From CAYPEK01 sp964409645 (GTDB taxonomy: Bacteria; UBP15; UBA6099): a stretch of DNA of 24,853 bases. Within the stretch, counting starts at the first letter, position 1; each line of letters opens with the position of its first letter. Below the pieces are notes generated by a model that was not told the origin of the DNA, searched no databases, and worked only from the letters and a program-made list of their open reading frames with translations. The translations under genes and the position numbers were made by a program. This document shows positions 13,462 to 20,978 of this stretch, in pieces. The stretch lies in NCBI GenBank assembly GCA_964409645.1, contig CAYPEK010000060.1, positions 1-24,853 of the forward strand, written 5' to 3'.

Positions 13462-15603
13462 CTACTTTTTAAATATCAGGCAGAACGATTCGACGTTCGG
13501 GTGCTCGGAGATTTCCATTTCGGCGAATTTGAGCATTTTCTCCGGGTCGCCGACTTTCGAGAGGTCGATGACTTTCCCCGCGAAGACGAGGTAGGTCGTT
13601 TTGACGATCGCGCCACCGTCGCCGAATGTCGTCGCGCGGCCGACCGCTTTGGCGAGCGCTTCCGCCGCCTCGTCGCGCGGCGCCGAGATCACATCGGCGT
13701 CCTGAAGTGTGAGCTTCGCCAGCCCGTGCCTGTCCACGACGACTACCGGCCGCCGCGTTTTCTTCGACAGGCCGAGGAACCCGCGCTTTTCGATTTCGCC
13801 CGTTATCACGCGGCACGACGAATCCTCGAATTCGACCTCGAACTCGATTTCTTCCGCCGTCCCGAGGCTCGCCGCTGCGACTTCGAGCGCTTTTTCCTCG
13901 TCGATCTCCTCGTCCTGACGGGTGGAAACGAGCGAGGATGTGCCGGTGGCGCTCGCGCGCACTACGTTTTTCTGTTTGTCAACTTCGATCTCTATCTCGA
14001 TGGTGTCCGGGTCCGCGCCCGACTCGATGAGCGAGCGGATGACTTCGGACCTGATCGCTTTGATATCTTCCTCTTTCGGATCGACGACGCTTTTCTCGAC
14101 GACGTTTTTCATTAGCGCCATGCCGACGCCGACCGCGGATATGACTTCGGCGTCCCGCGAGCGCTTGTAGGGGAGGCCTACGAGTTCCGCCGCGCCGGGC
14201 ACGACGACGGACGCGCCGCCGCCGCCGCCGATCATTGTGAGCGCGGCGCCTTCGAGCGGGTATTCCTTCCGCAGCTCGCGGCAGACCTGCGCGATTTTCT
14301 CCGACGCGAGGCGCAGGGCTTCGCGGGCGAGCGTGTCGGGGTCCGCGCCGAGCGCCTTGCCGAGTGCGGCGAACGCCGCGCGGGCGGCGTCGCGGCTGCC
14401 TGTCGAGTAGTCGCCGTCCGGCAACAGGCCGAGCGCGTTCGCTGCGCATGTGGTGGTGATGGCGCAGGTTTCGCCGGAGCCGGTGTCCGCAACTGCATAG
14501 TCGCCGGGGTCGCCCTGACGCGGCGAAACGAAGCGGATGGCGGACGCGGTCCATTTGGCGGGGTCGGAAAAGCACGAATATTCGAGTCCGGCGATGTGCG
14601 CGCTGCGCGGGCCGACGTCGATTATTTTGCCTTTCGCCGCGCGGATCATGGAGCCGCCGGCCGCGCCGACCGTCCTGACGTCGAGCGTCTTCAAATAGAG
14701 GATGTTGCCGCCGATCACGGCCTGTTTCCTCTGTGGTTTGCCGTTGATGATGAGGCTTATGTCCGTGCTGGTGCCGCCGACTTCGACGAAGAAGCCGTTG
14801 GCGATTTTTTCATAGAGGATTGCGGCCGAAACGCCCGCGGCCGGGCCGGAAAGTATCGTCAGGATGGGGGTGCGCGCCATGCTGTCTGCGGTCATGACGC
14901 CGCCGTCGCTGCGCATTATCATGAGCGTCGGTTTCAGAGCGAGCCGGTCCACCGCGACGCGCGTTTTTCTCGCGACGTCCATCATTTTCGGGAGTATCGC
15001 GGCGTTGACGACCGACGTGCGCGCGCGCGCCTTCAAACCGTAGAGGCCGGACACTTCGTAGCTCGCCGTGACCGGGAAGCCGGCGTCGGCGACGACGGCG
15101 CTTATTCGCTTTTCAGCATCCGGATTATCCACCGCGAACGGCTCCGCGACGACAAACGCGTCCGCCGGGCCGCCGGGATTTTTGATAAACTCCTTCACGC
15201 CCGCTTCGGCGTCTGCCGGGGTGAAGAACACGGGCCGGACCGGGATCGATTTGTCGCCGGTGATTTTGACGTCGTCGAAAGAGAGTTCGCGTTTCGCCTG
15301 CGCGCCGGAGACGCCCTCGACGAGGCCGACGAGCGCGACGGCGGCGACGTCACCTTCGAGCAGCGCGTTGGTCGCCTGCGTGGTGCTGTGCGCGACGAAG
15401 ACGACGTCCTCCGGGGCGAAAGCGCCGGTTTTGAGAAGGTCTTCGAGGCAGAGCCATATACCTTCCGCGACGCCGTCGGCGGCTTTGTGGGTGGTCGGCC
15501 TGCACGCCTTTGCGGCGATGGTCAGCGTGCGGTGGTCGATGGCGACCGCGTGTGTGAATGTGCCGCCTACGTCTATTCCGATGCGTACCGCTTTCGATTC
15601 CAT
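13462..15603 (-). CDS. HyuA-type hydantoinase/oxoprolinase-family protein
   Basis: A 713-aa member of the ATP-dependent hydantoinase/oxoprolinase family (ASKHA fold). The ATG at 15603 has GAGGG (15611-15615) 7 nt upstream and opens on VRIGIDVGGTFTHAV, the phosphate-binding signature. FVEVGGTSTDISLI near the middle is the second ATP-site motif, and a GGGGG-rich loop (MIGGGGGASVVVPG) follows. Known relatives hydrolyse hydantoins or 5-oxoproline, or carboxylate ketones. HyuA normally works with a HyuB subunit; none is nearby, so the substrate is open. The last about 190 residues, with acidic beta-rich segments, form an extension I do not recognise. It lies 106 nt after the exported deacetylase-like gene, with a palindrome in between, so cotranscription is uncertain. 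Confidence 0.85.
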   Translation of the reverse strand: MESKAVRIGIDVGGTFTHAVAIDHRTLTIAAKACRPTTHKAADGVAEGIWLCLEDLLKTGAFAPEDVVFVAHSTTQATNALLEGDVAAVALVGLVEGVSGAQAKRELSFDDVKITGDKSIPVRPVFFTPADAEAGVKEFIKNPGGPADAFVVAEPFAVDNPDAEKRISAVVADAGFPVTASYEVSGLYGLKARARTSVVNAAILPKMMDVARKTRVAVDRLALKPTLMIMRSDGGVMTADSMARTPILTILSGPAAGVSAAILYEKIANGFFVEVGGTSTDISLIINGKPQRKQAVIGGNILYLKTLDVRTVGAAGGSMIRAAKGKIIDVGPRSAHIAGLEYSCFSDPAKWTASAIRFVSPRQGDPGDYAVADTGSGETCAITTTCAANALGLLPDGDYSTGSRDAARAAFAALGKALGADPDTLAREALRLASEKIAQVCRELRKEYPLEGAALTMIGGGGGASVVVPGAAELVGLPYKRSRDAEVISAVGVGMALMKNVVEKSVVDPKEEDIKAIRSEVIRSLIESGADPDTIEIEIEVDKQKNVVRASATGTSSLVSTRQDEEIDEEKALEVAAASLGTAEEIEFEVEFEDSSCRVITGEIEKRGFLGLSKKTRRPVVVVDRHGLAKLTLQDADVISAPRDEAAEALAKAVGRATTFGDGGAIVKTTYLVFAGKVIDLSKVGDPEKMLKFAEMEISEHPNVESFCLIFKK

Positions 15604-15623
15604 GAGCTGTCCCTCGGTTAATG

Positions 15624-15644
15624 GGGGCACGTGCAACGTGCCCC
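15624..15644. repeat. Perfect palindrome with 9-bp arms (REP-like)
   Basis: GGGGCACGT (15624-15632) and ACGTGCCCC (15636-15644) are perfectly complementary with a 3-nt GCA loop. It lies between the HyuA-like start and the deacetylase-like stop. There is no T-tract, so it is not a standard terminator. Its form resembles short interspersed palindromes that recur in intergenic DNA of many bacteria. A partly similar GGGGCACGCG segment occurs on the minus strand about 40 bp away. Confidence 0.55.
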
Positions 15645-15709
15645 TACGAATGTTTAAAGATATTTTTGCGGGGGTGTGTTACGCGTGCCCCGATGGATCC
15701 CTTCGCCTG

Positions 15710-17107
15710 TTATTTCAGGTTGATTTCGACGTGCGTCTTTCCGGGTTTGACGACGAAGGCGGCATAAGCGAGTTCGCCGTCGAGTATTTTGGTCACCGGG
15801 TTGTCCGCTCCGATGGTTTTTATCTCCTTATAATCGCCCCAGAATGCGAGGCCGTAAGCGGTTTCGATTTCGGATGTGATGTCGCAGGAGACGGCGCCGG
15901 GTTTAGGTTCGGTGCAGGCCACTATCGGGAGTGTTTTGACCAAAGCGAAGTCGATCGCGTCCGGGTCGGGGGTGCCGACGTAGTTTCTGATCAGCACCGG
16001 GTCCATTTTGCCGCGGTCGTAGAAAAGCTGCCCGTTGACGTCGAAGTAAACGAAGTCATCCGGATATTTATTGAGCAGCGTATCGGTGAAGAGCGCGTAA
16101 GTGGGCGGTGTGGTTTTGTAGAGGTCGCGGTAGGCTTTGATCGCATCGTTTGCGTTGACCATCTTCGCGCCGATCGATTTCGCGTGTTTGAAAATTGTGT
16201 CGAGCATATAAGTGGCGTCTTCGATTTCATTGTTGTTATAAGGGTGGCTGTAGATGATGTCGTTCTGCATTTCGTGTGCTTCCTGATGGACGGCGAGTGG
16301 CACCATTTTGTTGTACTTCGTGTTGCGCGCGTACTGGTCGGTCATCCATTTCCAGTATTCGCACTGTTTGCCGTCGCAGATGCCCGCGCGGCCGACGTCG
16401 TTCGGGTCGGTGGAATAGGTTTCGGGCTTGCCGGTGCGGAACGCGATGTTGAGGTCGCGTGCGGTCCATTCGATTGCGACGAGGCCGCGTTCGTAGCGTG
16501 CGGGCGCTTTGTATCCGTCGTGCGAGGCGTAGTAGAAGCCCCACGGTGCGCCGCGGTCGCTGATGTTGTCGGTGTACGTCTGCTCCCAGCAGTGGCCCCA
16601 TACGGCGGTGAGGCCGAGGTCTTCGAAGATTTTAATGATGCGGTTCGATCTGTAGCCGCCGCCGCCGATCTGGATGTCCGCCCACGGCAGACTCTTTTTG
16701 ATCGAGTCGAGTTCGCCTTTAATCAGTTCGGCGAGCTTTTTGTTGCTGAGGTGTTTGTAGAGGTACGATTCGTCGCCCCATTGCTTTTCGACATCTATGC
16801 CGCCGGTGAGTATGTAGCCGATCGCGTCGCCGTACTTGTCGTGGTATTCCTTGAAGAGCTCTTTTCCTTCCTCGGCTGATTTCGGATTGACGAGCCACGT
16901 GACCGGAACGCCGTCCGCGTGAGCGACGTCGGCGAGCCGCTTGATGCCCTCGAACGGCATGCCGTGTCCCCATTTTTTATCGACGTAGTATGCGGAACTG
17001 ACGAAGGTGAAATAGAGAGTTCCTTTTTCGTCCGCCGCCGCGGCGGGCCGTGCGATTAATCCTGAAACGAGCAGGAGGATGAGTGCGGATACAGTTTTGA
17101 TACGCAT
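15710..17107 (-). CDS. Exported polysaccharide-deacetylase-like protein of unknown substrate
   Basis: A 465-aa secreted protein. The signal peptide runs MRIKTVSALILLLVSGLIA to a likely cut after RPAAAA. GAGGTG (17113-17118) lies 5 nt before the ATG. The body (about 28-350) looks like a deacetylase-type beta/alpha barrel: LYFTFVSSAYYVD, PVTWLVNP, IGGGGYRSNRIIKIFEDLGL and VHQEAHEMQ suggest successive strands with acidic and His residues. I have a weak impression of similarity to the DUF3863-type barrel (CWEQTYTDNISDRGAPWGFYY). The usual deacetylase metal motif (D-D, HxxxH) is not evident, so activity is uncertain. A small beta domain with two Cys (about 370-465) ends the protein. The gene is divergent from the haem operon, about 200 bp away. 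Confidence 0.7.
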   Translation of the reverse strand: MRIKTVSALILLLVSGLIARPAAAADEKGTLYFTFVSSAYYVDKKWGHGMPFEGIKRLADVAHADGVPVTWLVNPKSAEEGKELFKEYHDKYGDAIGYILTGGIDVEKQWGDESYLYKHLSNKKLAELIKGELDSIKKSLPWADIQIGGGGYRSNRIIKIFEDLGLTAVWGHCWEQTYTDNISDRGAPWGFYYASHDGYKAPARYERGLVAIEWTARDLNIAFRTGKPETYSTDPNDVGRAGICDGKQCEYWKWMTDQYARNTKYNKMVPLAVHQEAHEMQNDIIYSHPYNNNEIEDATYMLDTIFKHAKSIGAKMVNANDAIKAYRDLYKTTPPTYALFTDTLLNKYPDDFVYFDVNGQLFYDRGKMDPVLIRNYVGTPDPDAIDFALVKTLPIVACTEPKPGAVSCDITSEIETAYGLAFWGDYKEIKTIGADNPVTKILDGELAYAAFVVKPGKTHVEINLK

Positions 17108-17304
17108 TGCTTCACCTCAAGTTGTTTTCAGCAATTCTATTACAAACGGGAGCAAGAATCTATCAAAGGACGTGTCTTTATGATTGATGCCGACATTCGT
17201 TTTATCGAGTGGTTATACTATTGTAACTTTACATTTATTTTTTTCTCATTATTGTATTCTAAGAGAAGTCACATAGGGAAAAGATTTATGGCGGAGGTTG
17301 AGTT

Positions 17305-18117
17305 CTGAGAATATTCGGTTTTGCGGCGGCGTTGGTTTATCTGGCGGCGTGGGTCGCATATCTCAGGCTTTTTCTGAAGGGCGGCGAGAAGCGGGTGCTT
17401 CCTGCGCGCGTGCTGGCGTTCGCGTCGGTGATCGTGCATGCCGTTTATTTCGCGGCGCTCGGCCTGACGCTTAAGCATCCGCCGCTGACGAGCGTTGTTG
17501 AGTCGCTGACGACGCTTGCCCTGATGCTCGCCGTGATCTATCTGCACCTCGAAATGAGGTCGAACATATCCTCGACGGGGATGCCCGTGTTCTTCATGGT
17601 GTTCGCGCTGCAGACGGTTGCGGCGGCGATGATGAAGTACGAGCCCGGCGTATCGAGGACGATAAACAATCCGGTGCTGGTGTCCCACGTTTTTCTCGCG
17701 CTTGTCGGATACACGGCGTTCGCGCTCGCGTTCCTTTATTCGGTGATCTACCTGCTGCTGCACCGGGAACTGCGGACGGGCAGGTTCAGTTTGCTGTTTC
17801 GCAATCTGCCGTCGATAGAGGAGCTTGACCAGATGAACTATCAGGCGTCGCTGATCGGGCTGTCGGCGCTGCTGCTGTCGGTGGTTCTGGGATTCGCGTG
17901 GTCGGAGATCGCGTTCCGACAGCTTCCGCTGAGCGACCCGAAGGTGATGATGACGCTGTTCACGTGGCTTGTGTATCTGGTGGTGTTTGTTTTCAAGACG
18001 CTTTTCGGGTGGTCCGGGAAGCGGATCGCAGTGCTTTCGATCTGCGGATTTCTGCTGGTGGTGCTGTCGCTGGTGCTGATCAATCAGTTGCCGGGGACTT
18101 TCCACAATATGTACTGA
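17305..18117 (+). CDS. hemX: HemX/CcsA-like cytochrome c assembly membrane protein
   Basis: A 270-aa polytopic membrane protein of the CcsA/CcmC/HemX family, with about eight predicted helices. The region GFAWSEIAFRQLPLSDPK corresponds to the WWD signature of haem-handling members but has lost most Trp residues, as in HemX. Conserved His occur in HVFLALVGYTAF and near the C-terminus in PGTFHNMY. HemX genes sit next to hemA in many operons and are thought to affect glutamyl-tRNA reductase level or haem handling. No ATG or GTG is available. The CTG at 17305 has GGAGG (17293-17297) 7 nt upstream and yields a complete first helix (IFGFAAALVYLAAWVAYL). The TTG at 17332 is the conventional alternative but has no ribosome site and shortens the helix. 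It is first in the tetrapyrrole operon. Confidence 0.85.
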   Translation: MRIFGFAAALVYLAAWVAYLRLFLKGGEKRVLPARVLAFASVIVHAVYFAALGLTLKHPPLTSVVESLTTLALMLAVIYLHLEMRSNISSTGMPVFFMVFALQTVAAAMMKYEPGVSRTINNPVLVSHVFLALVGYTAFALAFLYSVIYLLLHRELRTGRFSLLFRNLPSIEELDQMNYQASLIGLSALLLSVVLGFAWSEIAFRQLPLSDPKVMMTLFTWLVYLVVFVFKTLFGWSGKRIAVLSICGFLLVVLSLVLINQLPGTFHNMY

Positions 18118-18125
18118 GGGCGCCG

Positions 18126-18773
18126 ATGGAACGGGAGCCGAAGACGACGAAACCAATGTACCCGGTGTTTCTGGACATCGAGGGAGAGCGTTGCATTGTT
18201 GTGGGCGGCGGCAAGGTTGCCGAGCGGAAAGTGGAGAAGCTGCTGGAGTGCGGCGCGGCGGTGACGGTCGTGGCTCCGGAAGCGACGGAGCGGATAGACG
18301 CTCTCGCATTGCAGCACAAACTGTTATGGGAGAAACGGGAGTATCGCGACGGCGAGGCGTGCGGCTATTTTCTGGCGATCGCCGCGACGAACATAAAGGA
18401 TTTGAACGAACGGGTGTCCGCGGACGCGCGCGCGGCGGGCAGGCCGGTGAATGTGGTGGACGTGCCGACGCTGTGCAATTTCTACGTGCCGTCGGTGCTG
18501 AGACGCGGGGACTTGCAGATAGCGGTTTCAACGGCGGGCGCGTCGCCGTCGATCGCCAAAAAGGTGCGGGAGACACTCGAACCGCTGTTTCCCGAGACAT
18601 ACGAAAAACTGCTCGAACGCCTGAGACGGTTCAGGATCGAGCTGCACGATAAGATTCCGGAGGAGTCGCGCCGGATGGAGATATACGCGGAAGTGGCCGG
18701 GTCGCCGGAGGTGGAGTCTTACCTCGAAGGCGATTTCGCGCCGCTGGAAGCCCTGATCAAAAAATGCGTCTGA
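18126..18773 (+). CDS. sirC: Precorrin-2 dehydrogenase (siroheme synthase N-terminal type)
   Basis: A 215-aa member of the Met8/SirC/CysG-N family. It oxidises precorrin-2 to sirohydrochlorin using NAD+ and may also insert iron, as Met8 and CysG do. The Rossmann motif is IVVGGGKVAERK (24-35). NVVDVPTLCNFYVPSV (109-124) and STAGASPSIAKKVRETLE are family signatures, and Asp112 matches the general-acid Asp of CysG and Met8. GAGGG 6 nt before the ATG supports the start, 9 nt after the hemX stop. The gene overlaps hemA by 10 bp. No separate sirohydrochlorin ferrochelatase is seen in the window, so a bifunctional role is possible but unproven. Confidence 0.92.
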   Translation: MEREPKTTKPMYPVFLDIEGERCIVVGGGKVAERKVEKLLECGAAVTVVAPEATERIDALALQHKLLWEKREYRDGEACGYFLAIAATNIKDLNERVSADARAAGRPVNVVDVPTLCNFYVPSVLRRGDLQIAVSTAGASPSIAKKVRETLEPLFPETYEKLLERLRRFRIELHDKIPEESRRMEIYAEVAGSPEVESYLEGDFAPLEALIKKCV

Positions 18774-20050
18774 TATTGATGGGATTAAACCACGAGACCG
18801 CGCCGGTGGAGGTGCGGGAGAAACTTGCCTTCAGCGAGCAGGAGGCGGAGATGGCGCTGGGCGAACTCCGGCGCGATCCGATGCTCGAAGAGTCGTTGCT
18901 GATAAGCACCTGCAACCGGACGGAGGTCGTGATCCGGCACAAGGCGCTCACGCAGGACGAGACGGCGGCACTGCCGCTGAGGCTGATAACCCGGTTTCTG
19001 GAGTGGCGCGGCGCGGTGTCGGTTGACCGCAACATTTTTTATGTGAAACACGACGAGGCGGCGGTGAGGCACCTGTTCCGGGTGGCGGCCGGCCTCGAAT
19101 CGATGATAGTGGGCGAGGCGCAGATTCTCGCGCAGGTGAAGGACGCGTATGCGATCGCGTGCCGGGCGAACACGAACGGTTTTGTACTGAACAAGCTGAT
19201 GCACGCGGCGTTCCGGGCGGGCAAACGGGCGCGCGCTGAGACCGAAATCGGGATGGGCGCGGTGTCGGTGAGCCTCGCGGCGGTGGAACTGTCGCAGAAG
19301 ATATTCCGCGACCTGTCGAAGAAGAAGGCGCTGGTGATCGGCGCGGGCGAGATGGCGCGGCTGACGGCGGAGCATTTCATTCAGAAGAACGTCGGGTCGC
19401 TCTCGGTTGCGAACCGGACGGACGAGAGGGCGGCCGAGTTGGCGGAACGGCTCGGAGGCCGCGCGATACCGTACACGAAGCTGCGGGAGGCGCTCGCGGA
19501 GGCGGATGTTGTGATCACGTCCACCGCCGCGAACGAGTACATTCTCCGCGAGCAGGACCTGCGTGCGGCGATGTCGGCGCGGCAGAACCGGCAGATATTC
19601 CTGATCGACATAGCGGTGCCGAGGAATGTCGATCCGGTTGTGAAAAAGGTCTATAACGTTTTCGCGTATGACATAGACGATCTGAATCAGATAGTGGACA
19701 GGAATCTCGCGCGGCGGCGGCAGGAGATAGCGCGGGTCGAGAAGATCATCGACAGCGAGGTTTTGAATTTTGCGGACTGGTACCGCTCGCTCGAAGTGAC
19801 GCCGACGATCAAGTGGCTTGTCGAGAAGTGCGAAACGGTGCGGCGCGAGGAGATCGCGCGGAGCGCGAAGCATTTCTCCGGCGAGCAACTCGAAGCGGTG
19901 GAGAAGATGACGCAGAGCATAGTCGGCAAGATACTGCACAGCCCGATCGAGCGGCTGCGCGGCAGCAAGGAAGGCCCGGACGGCGACTCGCAGTTCTGGG
20001 TCGATGCGGTGAGGAATATTTTCGCGCTGGGGAAGGACCGAAATGAGTGA
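18764..20050 (+). CDS. hemA: Glutamyl-tRNA reductase
   Basis: A 428-aa enzyme of the usual length. It reduces glutamyl-tRNA(Glu) to glutamate-1-semialdehyde with NADPH, the first committed step of C5 tetrapyrrole synthesis. The catalytic Cys50 lies in LISTCNRTEVV. The MGLNHETAPVEVRE start, HLFRVAAGLESMIVGEAQILAQVK and the NADPH-site motif ALVIGAGEMA are all typical. The C-terminal dimerisation helices are present. The ATG overlaps the end of sirC by 10 bp and lacks a clear ribosome site, so translational coupling is likely. The stop overlaps hemC by 8 bp. Glutamate-semialdehyde aminomutase (hemL) is not in the window. Confidence 0.97.
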   Translation: MRLILMGLNHETAPVEVREKLAFSEQEAEMALGELRRDPMLEESLLISTCNRTEVVIRHKALTQDETAALPLRLITRFLEWRGAVSVDRNIFYVKHDEAAVRHLFRVAAGLESMIVGEAQILAQVKDAYAIACRANTNGFVLNKLMHAAFRAGKRARAETEIGMGAVSVSLAAVELSQKIFRDLSKKKALVIGAGEMARLTAEHFIQKNVGSLSVANRTDERAAELAERLGGRAIPYTKLREALAEADVVITSTAANEYILREQDLRAAMSARQNRQIFLIDIAVPRNVDPVVKKVYNVFAYDIDDLNQIVDRNLARRRQEIARVEKIIDSEVLNFADWYRSLEVTPTIKWLVEKCETVRREEIARSAKHFSGEQLEAVEKMTQSIVGKILHSPIERLRGSKEGPDGDSQFWVDAVRNIFALGKDRNE

Positions 20051-20978
20051 GATAGTTATCGGAACGCGGCGGAGCAAACTCGCGCGGATACAGACGACGT
20101 TCGTGCGGGAGGCGCTCGAGCGCGCGCGGCCCGGAATCGCGATATCGGAAAAGGTGATCGTGACGAAGGGCGACAGAGTGCTGGACGCGCCGCTGGCGAA
20201 GATAGGCGACAAAGGGCTTTTTACCCGCGAGATCGAAGCGGAGTTGCTCAACGGCGACATCGACCTCGCGGTTCACAGTTATAAGGACCTGCCGACGGAG
20301 CTGCCGGAGGGCTGCGCGGTGGGCGCGGCGCTCGAACGGGTGCCGCCGGAGGACGCGCTGATCGCGGCGCCGGGAACGACGCTCGCGAATCTGCCCGCGG
20401 GCGCGCGGGTGGGGACGAGCAGCCTCCGTCGCATCGCGCAGCTTCTGCACGCCCGGCCGGACCTCGTGCCGGTGGACGTGCGGGGCAACGTGAACACGCG
20501 GATCGAGAAGCTGGACGCGGATGAGTACGACGCACTGATTCTCGCGCGCGCGGGTGTGATGCGAATGGGCTGCGAGGATCGGATCGCGTGCATACTCGGG
20601 CCTGAGGGCTGGTATCACGCGGTGAGTCAGGGCGCGATTGCGGTGGAGATACGCGCGGGCGACGCGCGGATCGGCGGCCTCGTCGGTGAACTCGATCACG
20701 GGCCGACGCGCAACGCGACGGACGCGGAACGCTCGTTCCTGCGGGTTCTCGAAGGCGGCTGTCAGGTGCCGGTCGGCGTGCGCACAACGATTGATGACAA
20801 GCAACTTACTCTCGCCGGAATGGTCTCCGACCTGAAGGGCGAATCGTTTATAGAAGGGGTCGAGAGCGGCCCGGAGGAAAGCGCGGCTGAGATCGGCCGC
20901 CGTCTCGCGGAGAAGCTGCTCTCGCTCGGCGCGAACGAAATTCTCGATTGCATTCGAAGGAGGCAGGAACAGCCATGA
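20043..20978 (+). CDS. hemC: Hydroxymethylbilane synthase (porphobilinogen deaminase)
   Basis: A 311-aa enzyme that polymerises four porphobilinogen molecules to hydroxymethylbilane. The N-terminal IGTRRSKLA motif, the catalytic Asp82 in VHSYKDLPT, GTSSLRRIAQL, VDVRGNVNTRIEKL, and the dipyrromethane-cofactor Cys240 in LEGGCQVPVG are all present. An AAGGA ribosome site lies 5 nt before the ATG. The gene starts inside the end of hemA and its stop overlaps the start of cobA-hemD in an ATGA junction. Confidence 0.97.
   Translation: MSEIVIGTRRSKLARIQTTFVREALERARPGIAISEKVIVTKGDRVLDAPLAKIGDKGLFTREIEAELLNGDIDLAVHSYKDLPTELPEGCAVGAALERVPPEDALIAAPGTTLANLPAGARVGTSSLRRIAQLLHARPDLVPVDVRGNVNTRIEKLDADEYDALILARAGVMRMGCEDRIACILGPEGWYHAVSQGAIAVEIRAGDARIGGLVGELDHGPTRNATDAERSFLRVLEGGCQVPVGVRTTIDDKQLTLAGMVSDLKGESFIEGVESGPEESAAEIGRRLAEKLLSLGANEILDCIRRRQEQP

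Noticed and set aside
17269..18600. A 443-codon minus-strand ORF opposite hemX and sirC
   Set aside because: It is low-complexity Arg/Pro/Gln sequence without domains, complementary to real membrane and enzyme genes.
18785..20260. A 491-codon minus-strand ORF opposite hemA
   Set aside because: It has the same Arg/His-rich antisense character; hemA motifs are unambiguous on the plus strand.
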